DNA of 64,000 bases from Prostheceraeus crozeri (GCA_907163375.1 CAJQUW010012632.1:62001-126000); one strand, 5' to 3'. Positions 54,601-60,405 are shown, numbered from the stretch's first letter. Translations and numbers: made by a program. Notes: generated from the sequence alone by a model not told the origin.

Positions 54601-57600
54601 TTCAAGTTCCAATTTTCGCATGAGCATCTCATACACATATTATGAAATTTCAAATTCTATTTGTCTGATCAACTTGCTGATAAGTTATTCGACACAGTAA
54701 CTAATTTAAAATAATGCAAATAAATCTTTAAAAAAAGGCATGATTTTTATTGTAATTACTTGATCACTTTTATGACATGCTTGAGACTGATAAGTTTCGA
54801 CATAAATACTTTGTTGAGTCCTCACGGCTAATAACTTTAATATTGAGATACTTCAAATCCAGTAAATTTGCATTTACTGCATTGTGCATCTAGGCCTATT
54901 TCATAGTCGTTCAAAAAGTGATTCCGTCACGAAAAAATACTAATTATGCATCTCACAAGACTAGATTTAAATATTTTTCTTTGAAAATCTAGATTCTCTG
55001 CATTCACTCGATAGGAAATAAACTAGATTAGGCTAAGTTTTTTCTCGGGTATGTATAAAGTAGTAATGGAAAAATGATTCCGTCACGTGACGGAATTGCT
55101 CGATGGAATTGCTGGAAAAATAGAGGAGGCTTCGAGTTCACATTGCAAACATGAAGAGTATGAGGGGAACTAAGAGAGTTATACACGTAAGCATGTGCGG
55201 TAGCGGATAATTTCCATGTGTTTCTGTAGTACATGTCATTGCATTTCACAGGGAGCCAGTAAGAGTGTAAGGCCTACACGACATGATTGTGTTGATGGCA
55301 ATCAAAATCAAACTCAAGAAACATTAGTTCTAGTAGCAGTGACTACTATCTATTAGCTACGTTTATGTTAAATGGACAACCAAGAAGCGTATCTCTGCTC
55401 AAAAGAACATGAAACGGGACTTTACATGACTTTTTGAAAACGTCATTGGTGACAAAATACGTTCTGAATGATTGCTTAATGCTTGACTATAAATTTAGCG
55501 GCAATGTTCCCTATTTCCCCTTCAAACTCATCTATACATTAACAAAAGCTCTCATTTGATGTCTTCATCAGCCAATGATTTAACGGTGTCGATCCTCCAG
55601 ACTTCTCCAAGAAAAAAGGTGCTTCTGAGTCTCCTCATCTAGATTCATTAGTTAGCGGACGGAAATGTCTTTTTTTGCAGGATAAAATAATTTTCCAAAC
55701 ATGCCATTGACTGCCGCGGAGCGTCAACAGAGAGGATGTGACAGAGTTCGGACAGACTTAAATTTGCATAACACTTATTAAGAGAGAGAAAGGTCTAGAA
55801 AAGCTAAACGATGGAGTACTATGTCTGAAAACGGAAAAAATAAACTTAAAAGGAGACATAATGAAGCACAGAAACGGTATCACGAGAAACAACAAAACAA
55901 AGGAAATAGTAACACCACACATTCCTATACTCCTCAGTCCATAGATAAAGCCGTAAAACGTGCCATGAATACACTTCCAGATTCACCTAATAAGCGCAGA
56001 CCATTTTGGTAGTTTTGACAGTAAGGGAAGGATTCCAGATCAAGGAGGCACCGAATGCACTAGGATCAACTTCCGTTCAGGGGCTAGAAGACAGTGTTAA
56101 GGGTCAAATTATTGACTTTTTCAAGAGATGACATATCTCGTGATGACATATTTCTACATTGCTCCATCTAGGGATGATACTGACTGCATTTCTGAGGCAA
56201 GCATATGGAAACTGCCGAAGCCTGTCAACAGTGAAAAAGGGAGAAAGTTCGGTCTCCAATTTACTATCTCCGCAATTCGTAGAGGACTACGATATTTTGA
56301 CATGATTTAACATTTTGAATACATTATTTTTTCAAACTTGATGATGCAACCGTACCGGTAGGCGTACCTAATATTGCACGCAATTTGTTGTTGAGAATCG
56401 GATAAAATACATATCTGGATGCCACTACTAGCAGTGATTTTTCATTCTGTAGATGGGTCTAGTAGGCCTACTTGTATAGGGTGCAAATAAGTCTAAGAAT
56501 GTTGACTTCCGTGGCGGCTCAGGTTGTAAACATGACATGTTTTCATGGTTGGATGAAATACATTGACAATTCTGAATGGCATAGAAGAAATCATTTGAAT
56601 TTGTAGGAGCAACTCGGAGAGTGATTCCGTCACGATGACATCTTTGACTAACACAGACCATACTAAGAGAATAAACAACATCTGAACTAAATATTCATCC
56701 ATCCGTATATACATGCCCAACCATCAAACATACTGAGAGCATATGCGAATTGGACCTCTGGATTCGCAGACTTTTGCCTCGGTTCACTTAAATTAAAAAT
56801 TGAAAAATTCTCTGCGTAATTCCGTCACGAAGAATTCATGATTTTGAAACATGCCTCTAAAAAATCTAAATCCTTTTTTGACATCTGAATACCACAGTAG
56901 AATTCTTCAGTCATGCTCTGAGGAAAATAGGACCATGATTTAAACGAATGATCAATGTTTTGCCGAAAAAATTAAAAATGATCCAAAAATAGGTGTTCAA
57001 AAGTGATTCCGTCACGCGTGGAAATGGCCTATAACACCTGATACCGATCAAATGGATGTATGAGATCATTGCTACGACAGATAAGAAACTCATATTAACT
57101 AAATAGTGTCTCACATAATCATGCAAACTTTGTGAATGATCATCTACGAACATCGAAAGTATACATCAATGATAAGCAGCAGAGTAGAGGAAACATGCTG
57201 AAAACATCCGGTCATTTATATCTACTGACAATGAATCGTTTCCATGTAGGATGAATATTCCAATGAAATTACATCTGCGAAATCTGCATCATGTACTGTT
57301 AATGCATGCAGTAATCCAGCTATCAGAAGTAGTTGCCAAAACGATCGTTAACACTTGATTATGTGTAAAATGATCTCAGATTATTTTTTGATGTCGATAA
57401 CTTACTTCAATAATTAATTTTAAGAAGACGTCAGCGTCCTAGGAAATAATTGAAATTGTTGTCATTACTCCTTTCTACGCGCTTTCAAAAAATATGAAAA
57501 TTTCAATGCGACATGCAAAATCCTATACTCATCACCCGCTAGCCTGGTAAATGTGAGAAAAATGCGCAGCTAATATTAGAATTCAATTTTTAAGTTCCCT

Positions 57601-59671
57601 TTGCATGGTAGCACAAAATATGCTTTCAATACCTGAATTTGCTTTTTTAATCGATCACCCGGAGATAAATTCTAGTTATGCATTCGTTTTCATTTGTAAT
57701 ATTTTACCGGATGCACAATTATTACAACACTTGATGAGGAAGGATCGACAAGAATGTGTCTGAAGTGTGATGCAGCTAAGTTTGGTGTAAATAAGAGAGG
57801 AAGACTGAAGAAAACCTAGTCAGAAATGGTGAAGGAAGACCTAAAAACTGCAAGGCTTTAACCTCAAGACGCGGCCAATCGAGATCTGTGGCGAGATGCT
57901 CTCCGAAAAATGGGAAACCGTCCAACCCTACAAGCCGGGACAAGCAGACGTTAAATAGACAGTGAGTGACGATGAGTCTCTCATATTTCAGTGACTGCGT
58001 GGGGTGAAAGAGGAACGGGGAAGGCAACAGCTACCATTTTGAATTTCAAACATGGGACATAACTCCCGAAAAATCAAATGCTGACGTCCGATTCATATAC
58101 AGAACAATTTTAAATTGCAGGCAACAAATTGCCATAATTAGATTTCAGCCTAGTACCGGTAAAATTGGATTTACAGAGAGCAGAGTATCAGTAATCATAC
58201 TTCGAAATCAAAATCAGTGTGATCATTTAGAAGAACACAGTAAAGATCTAACAGACTTTATGAGCTTTCAAATTCAAACTCGATAATCTCAGAAAGCATT
58301 AGATTTGGCCTAATATACATGTAATTCATCTCAACAACACCATGTACGTAGGGCTTGTCACACATGCTTTTGTGCCAACATAGATAAAGCAGCAGACCGA
58401 GACGTTTCATGATGCTGTAGCGATCTGATCCGATCGGGAATGGATTCACACTCAGAGAGACAATTGACCGAACGTTCTTCATTATTTCATTATCGATGTG
58501 CTTAGTAGTAGAAAACGTCTCTCTCAAACATTGAAAAAATGTGCTGTCAAAGATCTGATTTGATGAATGAAAGAATAAGGGCATTTCACGACGTGGAGCC
58601 ATCGTCACGGACTGCAGAGCGCACAATTTCCCCGGCAACCTCCAGCTGCTCCGAAATACTGCTGAACTTCTATTGATTTAGTTAAATGTTTTGCAGATTG
58701 ATTTGTAATTTTGTTTTTCGCATACGAATATATATTTGATATATATCTTCACATGTCGAAGTATCCAAACGATTCTTGATATGAAAATGGATATGAAAAT
58801 TCTTCAAAAACTTGGAAATAAAACTAATTCTTCAAGTAGGACCTTAGTTAGGTAATCTTTCAGACTCTACTTCCTGACTTTTACCGACATAACCAAAGGC
58901 ATTTTATTGTCAATGAGCTGTCGTACGCAAACGACAAAAGTTGAGGAAATTATGATCATCGATGCTAGAGTACCGGAAATGATTGTTTCTCAAATTAACT
59001 ATGTTCATTAATATTCATAATCTCTATTGAATGCTGCCAGCAACTAACAGTGAAGTTATCAGCAATAAAGGCATATAAAAGTAAATTACTTGGGTCATTT
59101 TCCTCGTGTCAACTCTCTCTTCTACTTAGGAGTTATGCGATATTATTGAGACTGAAGCATTGCCTTCTCAGTGTTTTGTAAAGATGACATTCCCCAACAC
59201 TGACGATCATGCCAGAGTACGTCCGAGGAGAGACCATTGAATGTGTTGTAAATTCAACAGTCGGAATTCTGAAGAATCAGAACATTACATAATACTATTT
59301 CAAACGCGTGAGATGCATTTAGAGCGGGAAGAGTTTACCACTGAATAATACTTCCATTTGACGAAATTATCATGGAGATAAATTGAAAACAACATCTGCA
59401 CGCACCCTTGCGAAGATGATTGAAACTAGAAATTCATGAAACTTTATATTCGTTGACTTACCTCTTCATAGAACTGAATCTGAGGCACTTTCTCATCACA
59501 GGATTCACAATACTCTTTGAACAATAAATAGCCTGCAATAAAAGCAAACAATAGAATCATAGCCTCAATAAATAAGTTTCTTCCAACGGCTTACCTAACT
59601 TCTGGTTGAATATTTTATCGAATGTTACATCACCATTCTTCTCCAAGTGCTTGTGCATAACACTCCGCACA
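3526..59671 (-). CDS. GRK2: G-protein-coupled receptor kinase 2/3 (seven internal exons, partial gene)
   Basis: The gene encodes a Ser/Thr kinase that phosphorylates agonist-occupied G-protein-coupled receptors and, in the GRK2/3 class, is recruited to membranes by G-beta-gamma. Seven minus-strand exons join in frame (59595-59671, 59462-59532, 53483-53584, 27864-27950, 11125-11186, 6032-6083, 3526-3617) into about 175 residues with no missing segment against the family. The order is [74 protein letters not shown], then [19 protein letters not shown]. This spans the RGS-homology domain and the kinase glycine-rich loop, roughly residues 40-215 of a protein usually near 690. The catalytic lysine, HRD/DFG region and PH domain would lie left of position 1, and the N-terminus right of 64000. 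GRK2 and GRK3 split in vertebrates, so an invertebrate copy is co-orthologous to both. No stop or frameshift is seen, so the gene looks intact. Confidence 0.95.
3950..4700. mobile_element. Unidentified GC-richer retroposon-like block
   Basis: This block differs sharply in composition from the surrounding AT-rich intron and contains overlapping short open frames on both strands around 4484-4836. The sequence looks like decayed coding or retroposon DNA, but I recognise no domain. It is followed after about 260 bp by a Penelope-like 3' tail at 4965-5012, so the two may belong to one element of about 1.06 kb. Confidence 0.35.
4960..5012 (+). repeat. Penelope-like / hammerhead-like 3' tail
   Basis: CTGATGA (4965-4971) is followed by one base, a perfect 6-bp stem GGTCAA/TTGACC with a 6-base loop, then GAAA (4991-4994), and 10 bases on an AATAAAAAAA tail. 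This is the CTGATGA-stemII-GAAA core plus polyadenylation signal typical of Penelope-like 3' ends. No convincing stem I can be drawn, so it is probably no longer a ribozyme. Confidence 0.45.
5088..5408. repeat. Imperfect inverted repeat, about 120-bp arms
   Basis: Arms 5088-5208 and 5290-5408 are reverse complements with scattered mismatches: AGTG(C/T)ACAGTGTTAAA at the outside, TTGTAGCACATGC at the inside. The spacer is about 80 bp. The layout is that of a foldback MITE or a locally inverted duplication. No target-site duplication is evident. Confidence 0.75.
6032..6083 (-). CDS. GRK2: GRK2/3 exon between RGS-homology and kinase domains
   Basis: This 52-bp exon has acceptor CATTTCAG and donor AAAT|GTGAGC. 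After completing the Ser codon it reads [17 protein letters not shown], nearly identical to the [16 protein letters not shown] motif that is diagnostic of GRK2/3. It ends in phase 0. Confidence 0.97.
6084..7956. other. Intronic sequence with one small TIR pair
   Basis: No gene was recognised. GGGGTCCG (6256-6263) and CGGACCCC (6408-6415) form an 8-bp inverted pair that could bound a small MITE, but no target duplication is seen. Confidence 0.5.
7957..10434. mobile_element. Non-autonomous TIR transposon, copy 1 (2.48 kb)
   Basis: This element is nearly identical to 54564-57029. It begins GGGCATTTCCACGCG and ends with the complement CGCGTGGAAATGC. It carries repeated GTGATTCCGTCACG boxes inside both ends, near 8310, 8465 (where it forms a longer palindrome), 10024, 10222 and 10409. 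Target duplication is unclear: CAAAG left versus CAAGG right. The superfamily is not recognised. The coding remnant at 9106-9715 is shared with copy 2, including its stop codon, so the copies were probably mobilised in trans. Confidence 0.85.
9106..9715 (+). pseudogene. Transposon-encoded basic protein remnant
   Basis: From ATG 9106, just after an acceptor-like TTTTTTTGCAG, the frame reads [12 protein letters not shown], then meets TAA at 9184. It continues in the same frame as [20 protein letters not shown] and [18 protein letters not shown] to a stop after KRRPFW (9415-9417). A second fragment near 9500-9540 reads QVIDFFKR then, one frame over, DDISRDD. A basic Arg/Lys-rich N-terminus followed by a VxxFFxRDDISR-like segment resembles an uncharacterised protein that I associate with metazoan DNA transposons. 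The family name and function are unknown to me. Confidence 0.5.
11125..11186 (-). CDS. GRK2: GRK2/3 exon, end of RGS-homology domain
   Basis: This 62-bp exon has acceptor CTTACAG and donor ACAG|GTAATG. It reads [20 protein letters not shown] plus two bases of a Ser codon, matching the [21 protein letters not shown] stretch. The split Ser codon is completed by the T that opens the next exon. Confidence 0.95.
11187..12640. other. Intronic sequence, nothing recognised
   Basis: AT-rich intron between a GRK exon and the nested repeat cluster. No coding or RNA feature can be supported. Confidence 0.6.
12769..13463. repeat. Long inverted repeat, about 142-bp arms
   Basis: Arms 12769-12910 and 13321-13463 are reverse complements with scattered mismatches. 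They share GAATAAATTCTG/TAAATTCTGTGAATATCA inside and GAGGAACATCACATTTCT outside (reading the right arm). The spacer is 410 bp. It resembles a foldback element or a decayed MITE. No coding sequence is recognised in the spacer. Confidence 0.75.
14192..16349 (-). pseudogene. hAT transposase pseudogene
   Basis: The minus-strand order is as follows. An N-terminus from ATG 16349 (MEDMLGDS...[15 protein letters not shown]) comes first, then a core with [41 protein letters not shown] and [12 protein letters not shown]. Next come [11 protein letters not shown] near 15780, pieces resembling WFKxSAAR near 15600, and the C-terminal dimerisation motif [16 protein letters not shown] near 14860. A Lys/Glu-rich coiled coil follows (14434-14763). 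This order is typical of a hAT transposase with a C-terminal coiled-coil extension. At least five frameshifts or stops and a 66-bp palindrome (16135-16200) break it, so it cannot be functional. Confidence 0.85.
16135..16200. repeat. Perfect 31-bp palindrome with 4-base loop
   Basis: Arm 16135-16165 is exactly reverse-complementary to 16170-16200, with loop ATTC. On the minus strand the right part reads [10 protein letters not shown] in the transposase frame, and the other arm is its mirror copy. A short transposase segment was therefore replaced by an inverted copy of its neighbour. It introduces a stop in the N-terminal frame. Confidence 0.95.
16507..16668. repeat. Inverted repeat within the hAT element
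   Basis: TTTTGTAGTGAAAAG near 16514 and its near-complement CTTTTCACTACAAAGC near 16641 form arms of about 28 bp. They lie upstream of the hAT transposase start. The role is unknown. Confidence 0.6.
17565..17615 (-). repeat. Penelope-like 3' tail relic
   Basis: Reading minus, GAGC (stem), AGTGGTC, GTTC (stem) and GAAACATC are followed by AAGCAATAAAG. This is the stem II-GAAAC-cleavage-site-AATAAA order of Penelope-like hammerhead tails. The CTGATGA box is degraded to CTAATATGA. No reverse-transcriptase remnant was recognised at higher coordinates. Confidence 0.45.
18494..18535. repeat. TA microsatellite
   Basis: A (TA)n tract, partly interrupted, lies in an otherwise featureless stretch. 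Confidence 0.9.
18536..21801. other. Intronic sequence, nothing recognised
   Basis: No gene or element boundary can be supported. Open frames at 18978-19235 (minus), 19659-19976 (plus) and 20420-20689 (plus) have no recognised motif and no flanking splice logic. Confidence 0.55.
21806..23400. mobile_element. TIR DNA transposon, non-autonomous (1.6 kb with insert)
   Basis: The left end is CGGCCATTCCATG and the right end, complemented, is GGGCCATTCCACGCG, flanked by ATAT on both sides (21802-21805, 23401-23404). The motif TTAGTCACGTGAC occurs three times near the ends (about 21820, 21998, 23036). A hAT MITE is inserted at 22163-23026. No transposase is recognised. The termini resemble those of the 2.48-kb elements at 7957 and 54564. 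Confidence 0.75.
22163..23026. mobile_element. hAT-type MITE nested in a TIR element
   Basis: The left end is CGGTGTTGCTACAGCGGCC and the right end, complemented, CAGTGTTGCCACAGCGGC. It is flanked by the perfect 8-bp duplication ATCATTCC (22155-22162, 23027-23034). Both subterminal zones are rich in CCGCC. The 8-bp duplication and CAG-type end place it with hAT. It is 864 bp with no transposase. Confidence 0.88.
23701..24002. repeat. Tandem duplication, about 135-bp unit
   Basis: Units at 23701-23837 and 23873-24002 share CATGGAATATA, TATTTCAGAATGATC, TGTATTTCTCATTACCAT and GACGCTACTTTTGACGTG in the same order and orientation, with moderate divergence. Confidence 0.85.
24430..24965 (-). mobile_element. 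LINE (non-LTR retrotransposon) 3' fragment
   Basis: Minus-strand frames encode the C-terminal part of a non-LTR reverse transcriptase: FCYLGDVLN near 24930, [52 protein letters not shown] and [13 protein letters not shown]. The order matches the region downstream of the catalytic domain in RTE-, CR1- or Jockey-like LINEs. At least two frameshifts are present. The copy is 5'-truncated, lacking the catalytic YxDD region, and ends near a GATAACGATGAT tail. Confidence 0.85.
24966..27863. other. Intronic sequence, nothing recognised
   Basis: No exon, transposon boundary or RNA gene was recognised between the LINE fragment and the GRK exon. Confidence 0.6.
27864..27950 (-). CDS. GRK2: GRK2/3 exon, RGS-homology domain
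   Basis: This 87-bp, phase 0/0 exon has acceptor CATTTCAG and donor GCG|GTGAGT. Its 29 residues read [19 protein letters not shown] then [10 protein letters not shown]. This is the position of the family's PFSKSATEHVQGHL segment. Sequence is less conserved towards the C-terminal half, as in the family, but exon borders and phases fit exactly. Confidence 0.92.
28719..29116. mobile_element. MITE (398 bp)
   Basis: Terminal repeats at 28719-28738 and 29097-29116 are 18/20 complementary; the left reads GCCTGTTTTCCGCTGGCAGT. The interior is rich in CTGCAG/GCAGC palindromes and includes GTCACGTGAC. No clear target duplication is seen, so the superfamily is open. Confidence 0.7.
29117..31627. other. 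Intronic sequence, nothing recognised
   Basis: AT-rich, no supported coding sequence or repeat boundaries. Confidence 0.55.
31630..32742. mobile_element. Pogo/Tc1-mariner-like non-autonomous transposon
   Basis: The left end CAGTCAAACCTCGCTTAGCG and the right end, complemented, CAGCCAAACCTCGCTATAGC define inverted ends of about 24 bp flanked by TA. CAGT..AACCTCG termini and a TA target are usual for pogo/Tigger-like elements. The interior holds frames of up to about 130 codons, but no DDE transposase is recognised. Confidence 0.8.
33300..33720. promoter_or_regulatory. GC-rich, CpG-containing island
   Basis: This is a conspicuous GC-rich patch within an AT-rich intron. It contains a perfect 12-bp inverted repeat GCCGTCAGGTGT (33364-33375) / ACACCTGACGGC (33419-33430) and a GT-rich downstream part with a donor-like AAG|GTATGT at about 33633. 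It could be an internal promoter, an untranslated first exon or the body of an unrecognised repeat. No protein match supports a gene. Confidence 0.3.
33741..39150. other. Intronic sequence without recognised genes
   Basis: There are two less AT-rich patches, 34141-34340 and 36795-36965. Each holds a short open frame (60 codons plus strand, 66 codons minus strand) without a recognised motif. A GGTGCACCG-rich stretch at 35210-35275 looks like a transposon-end fragment. Confidence 0.5.
39157..39875. mobile_element. hAT-type MITE (719 bp)
   Basis: Perfect terminal repeats CAGGGTGTCCGCGC (39157-39170) and GCGCGGACACCCTG (39862-39875) are flanked by AGTTAT on both sides (39151-39156, 39876-39881). 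Many TTTTCCAGG repeats sit inside both ends. CAG...CTG ends and a short fixed duplication indicate a hAT derivative. No transposase. Confidence 0.88.
40450..40735. repeat. Minisatellite, about 47-bp unit
   Basis: About six tandem units share GGACA(C/T)..CGCAAGGTAG(A/G)ACC and TATCACCTAC(G)AG(C/G)TGG. The first three are the most alike and later units diverge and shorten. It is markedly more GC-rich than its surroundings. Confidence 0.85.
40736..44480. other. Intronic sequence, nothing recognised
   Basis: AT-rich intron with no supported gene or repeat boundary. Confidence 0.55.
44510..45030. repeat. Left CATTAATG satellite array (62-bp unit)
   Basis: About eight units contain GTAATGTTTCATTAATGAAA, CATTAATGTAAAG and TTCATTAATGAAAA(C/T)TGC. 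The unit contains internal palindromes (TTTCATTAATGAAA). Unit starts near 44646, 44708 and 44770 give the 62-bp period. Confidence 0.92.
45055..45197 (+). repeat. Left direct repeat (pLTR) of a Penelope-like element
   Basis: This 143-bp repeat is nearly identical to 48081-48222. It starts TCTCTGTATGACTAATG and ends TTTTGACTTAATTA. Differences are one extra C at the hammerhead core and one substitution that removes the AATAAA present in the right copy. Direct pseudo-LTRs carrying hammerhead motifs are established for Penelope-like elements. Confidence 0.88.
45114..45149 (+). ncRNA. Hammerhead ribozyme motif, left copy (core complete)
   Basis: Stem I strand GCAC (45115-45118), then CTGATGA (45119-45125), an extra A, stem II GGC/GCC with UUCG loop (45127-45136), GAAA (45137-45140), AUUU (45141-45144) and the stem I partner GUGC (45145-45148). 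Predicted cleavage is after 45144. Stem III is minimal: AAUU is self-complementary, as in hammerheads that work as dimers. All core bases are present; stem II is only 3 bp. Activity is not shown. Confidence 0.75.
45211..47711 (+). pseudogene. Penelope-like reverse transcriptase with GIY-YIG endonuclease (broken)
   Basis: Penelope-like elements encode a telomerase-related reverse transcriptase fused to a GIY-YIG endonuclease. The N-terminal part reads [16 protein letters not shown] (45211-45426) and [16 protein letters not shown] (to 45843). RT motifs are [54 protein letters not shown] (motif A), [10 protein letters not shown] (motif B), YIDDIFVI (catalytic motif C) and FLDVKVY. The C-terminal part (47055-47711) has VYEICC, a Cys pair and [17 protein letters not shown]. 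Damage: an in-frame TGA at 45424, several stops at 45841-45960, one extra T at about 46411, a frame change at 46919 and TAG at 46968. Catalytic residues survive, but the copy cannot encode a full protein. Confidence 0.93.
47712..48080 (+). other. Penelope-like element 3' untranslated region
   Basis: A T-rich stretch follows the endonuclease stop, then a segment with repeated AATGCCAGT words, before the right direct repeat. No gene. Confidence 0.6.
48081..48222 (+). repeat. Right direct repeat (pLTR) of the Penelope-like element
   Basis: This 142-bp copy of 45055-45197 contains the polyadenylation signal AATAAA at 48183-48188, changed in the left copy. It marks the 3' end of the element. Confidence 0.88.
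48140..48174 (+). ncRNA. Hammerhead ribozyme motif, right copy (stem I damaged)
   Basis: CTGATGA (48144-48150), stem II GGC/GCC with UUCG loop, and GAAA (48162-48165) are as in the left copy. One C before CTGATGA is missing, so GCA no longer pairs in register with GUGC (48170-48173). Probably weak or inactive. Confidence 0.6.
48223..48382 (+). CDS. Possible exon of the host foldback-like element
   Basis: The open frame crosses the end of the Penelope direct repeat and continues [19 protein letters not shown] to a charged [14 protein letters not shown] segment. It ends at an excellent donor AACG|GTAAGC (48382/48383). Joined to an acceptor TTCTTTTCAG at about 49589, it stays open for [18 protein letters not shown] and stops. 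An intermediate exon near 48793-48870, ending at a GTAAGT donor, is also possible but phases fit poorly. No domain is recognised, so the function is unknown. Confidence 0.3.
49900..50565. repeat. Right CATTAATG satellite array (23-bp unit)
   Basis: Roughly 26 units of GAAACAGTACTGTGAGCATT plus AAT occur. Two main variants, CTGTGAGC and CTGGGAAC, are interspersed, and GTACTG alternates with GCACTG. Beyond the array, 50575-50660 has irregular CTAATGAAA words leading to the right terminus. Confidence 0.95.
50762..52350. other. Intronic sequence, nothing recognised
   Basis: No gene or repeat boundary supported. Confidence 0.55.
52353..52530 (+). mobile_element. tRNA-derived SINE
   Basis: The head contains an A-box-like TGACGCAGCGGTTAAGTGC (52359-52377) and a B-box-like GGTCAAGCC (52402-52410) at tRNA-like spacing, so pol III transcription is likely for the family. 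The body ends with CAGTATGGGGGAG and GTGACGTTAAACC, a tail style common in invertebrate tRNA-SINEs. It does not fold as a complete tRNA. Confidence 0.7.
52753..52974. repeat. Inverted repeat with Penelope-like tail sequence in both arms
   Basis: Arms of 45 and 44 bp (52753-52797, 52931-52974) are reverse complements with few mismatches. The right arm, reading plus with its left neighbour, is GGCTATGACAGCCGAAAC then ATTGGGTGAATAAAAAAAG: a stem II-GAAAC-AATAAA order like a Penelope-like tail. The left arm is the same tail on the minus strand. It could be two tails inverted towards each other or a 222-bp MITE. The CTGATGA box is not preserved. Confidence 0.6.
53483..53584 (-). CDS. GRK2: GRK2/3 exon, RGS-homology domain helices
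   Basis: This 102-bp, phase 0/0 exon has acceptor TATTTCAG and donor CAT|GTGAGG. Its 34 residues begin [18 protein letters not shown] and continue [16 protein letters not shown]. This corresponds to the KYEKLExEEER...REIFDSYIMKELLACSH part of GRK2/3. Conservation is strong around [10 protein letters not shown]. Confidence 0.96.
53585..54558. other. Intronic sequence, nothing recognised
   Basis: Between a GRK exon and copy 2 of the TIR element; no feature supported. Confidence 0.55.
54564..57029. mobile_element. Non-autonomous TIR transposon, copy 2 (2.47 kb)
   Basis: It lies in the same orientation as, and is near-identical to, 7957-10434. The ends are GGGCATTTCCACGCG and CGCGTGGAAATGGCC, flanked by TATA on both sides (54560-54563, 57030-57033; CTATA if one more base is counted). 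It shows the same internal GTGATTCCGTCACG boxes. A 14-bp piece of the palindrome near 8475 is absent here (near 55090). Confidence 0.9.
55701..56310 (+). pseudogene. Transposon-encoded basic protein remnant, copy 2
   Basis: Same reading as copy 1: [12 protein letters not shown] from ATG 55701, TAA at 55779-55781, then [18 protein letters not shown] to a stop at 56010-56012, and the separate DDIS-containing fragment to about 56310. The stop after NTY is identical in both copies. Copy 1 has Thr-Met-Asn where this one has Ala-Met-Asn. Function unknown. Confidence 0.5.
57030..57770. other. Intronic sequence, nothing recognised
   Basis: No supported feature. Confidence 0.5.
57778..57954 (+). mobile_element. 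LINE 3'-terminal coding fragment
   Basis: One plus-strand frame reads GRLKKT, stop, [13 protein letters not shown], stop, [20 protein letters not shown] then [10 protein letters not shown] and a terminal TAA. RGRxKKTWxxxVxEDLxxxxL...DRxxWR...NRPT is the typical extreme C-terminus of a LINE ORF2. Two stops make it dead. It is in opposite orientation to the other LINE fragment and much shorter. Confidence 0.75.
57955..59461. other. Intronic sequence, nothing recognised
   Basis: No gene or repeat boundary supported. A 126-codon minus frame at 58258-58638 shows no recognisable motif. Confidence 0.5.
59462..59532 (-). CDS. GRK2: GRK2/3 exon, RGS-homology domain
   Basis: This 71-bp exon has acceptor TTGCAG and donor GAAGAG|GTAAGT. 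It completes the Gly codon and reads [19 protein letters not shown] then FYEE, equivalent to the family's GYLLFRDFC...VEFYEE segment. It ends in phase 0 and joins the exon at 53483-53584. Confidence 0.94.
59533..59594 (-). other. 62-bp intron of the GRK2/3 gene
   Basis: This very short phase-1 intron runs from GTAAGC to TTGCAG between two recognised exons. It is the only compact intron in a gene whose other visible introns are 2.4 to 25.5 kb, and it contains no repeat. Confidence 0.9.
59595..59671 (-). CDS. GRK2: GRK2/3 exon, start of RGS-homology domain
   Basis: This 77-bp exon is bounded by an acceptor ending TTTTAAG (reading minus) and the donor G|GTAAGC. It begins with the third base of a codon and then reads [17 protein letters not shown] followed by DKIFNQKL plus the first base of a Gly codon. 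This matches the SVMxKYLExxGxVTFxKIFxQKLG stretch of GRK2/3. It is the most 5' exon recognised here. The AAG acceptor is less usual than CAG, but frame and protein match support it. Confidence 0.92.
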
Positions 59672-60328
59672 CTTAAAAGAAAATGACGGAATGTTTAGCG
59701 GAAGTGACACAAAGTTATCTTCAAGACATTATCAAATATTCGCGAGGTTGTTTGAGAACTTATGAGTTAGTCTTTAAACAATCGATCCAAAAAGACGGCA
59801 TTTTCTCGAATATAACCCGCGGTTTACATGATTGTCTTGCAATTCAAGTGCGGGTTACATTCAAGGGCGGATGGTATGAATAAATTTTCATGCTAGTATT
59901 GTATGGGGTCGATTTTTTAGTGATCAAATACAGACATTGCGTGTATTATAATTGAGGCGGACTAGGAGAGGGAAGCACTTTAAAAGAAAGATGAATACTA
60001 CATTCAGTGACAGCGAACTCGAGACGCAAGCTTTGTTAAAAGTAGAACAAGCAGCTTATCTTGAGTGACGATGTGGTATCGATCAGCATGTTTTTACTGG
60101 TCGTTTATATGTTGATTTATATATGAGTAATAATTGAATTGATGTTGATTCTATAATTTCTAATCACTTTGATTAAAACATTCATAAGAAAGATAGCAAT
60201 AAAAATGTTCACACTGAAAATTATATTTTATGATAGAAAGCACCACCGGAATCAATTATACAATTTCCATCTATGCTATGGTGATCATCCGAAAACCAAG
60301 TACTTATGCCAAATGTTCAAAAATACAT

Positions 60329-60340
60329 GTTATAATATAC

Positions 60341-60373
<33 letters not shown>

Positions 60374-60405
60374 CATAGCCCTTGATTAACAATATATATA
60401 TATAA
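60329..60405. repeat. AT-rich simple repeat (ATATAC/TATA)
   Basis: Tracts of ATACATATAAATAT and (TA)n lie within the 5' intron of the GRK gene. Confidence 0.85.

Noticed and set aside
58258-58638. Candidate N-terminal GRK exon
   Set aside because: It lies between already contiguous exons (53483-53584 and 59462-59532 join in frame), and its peptide does not resemble GRK.
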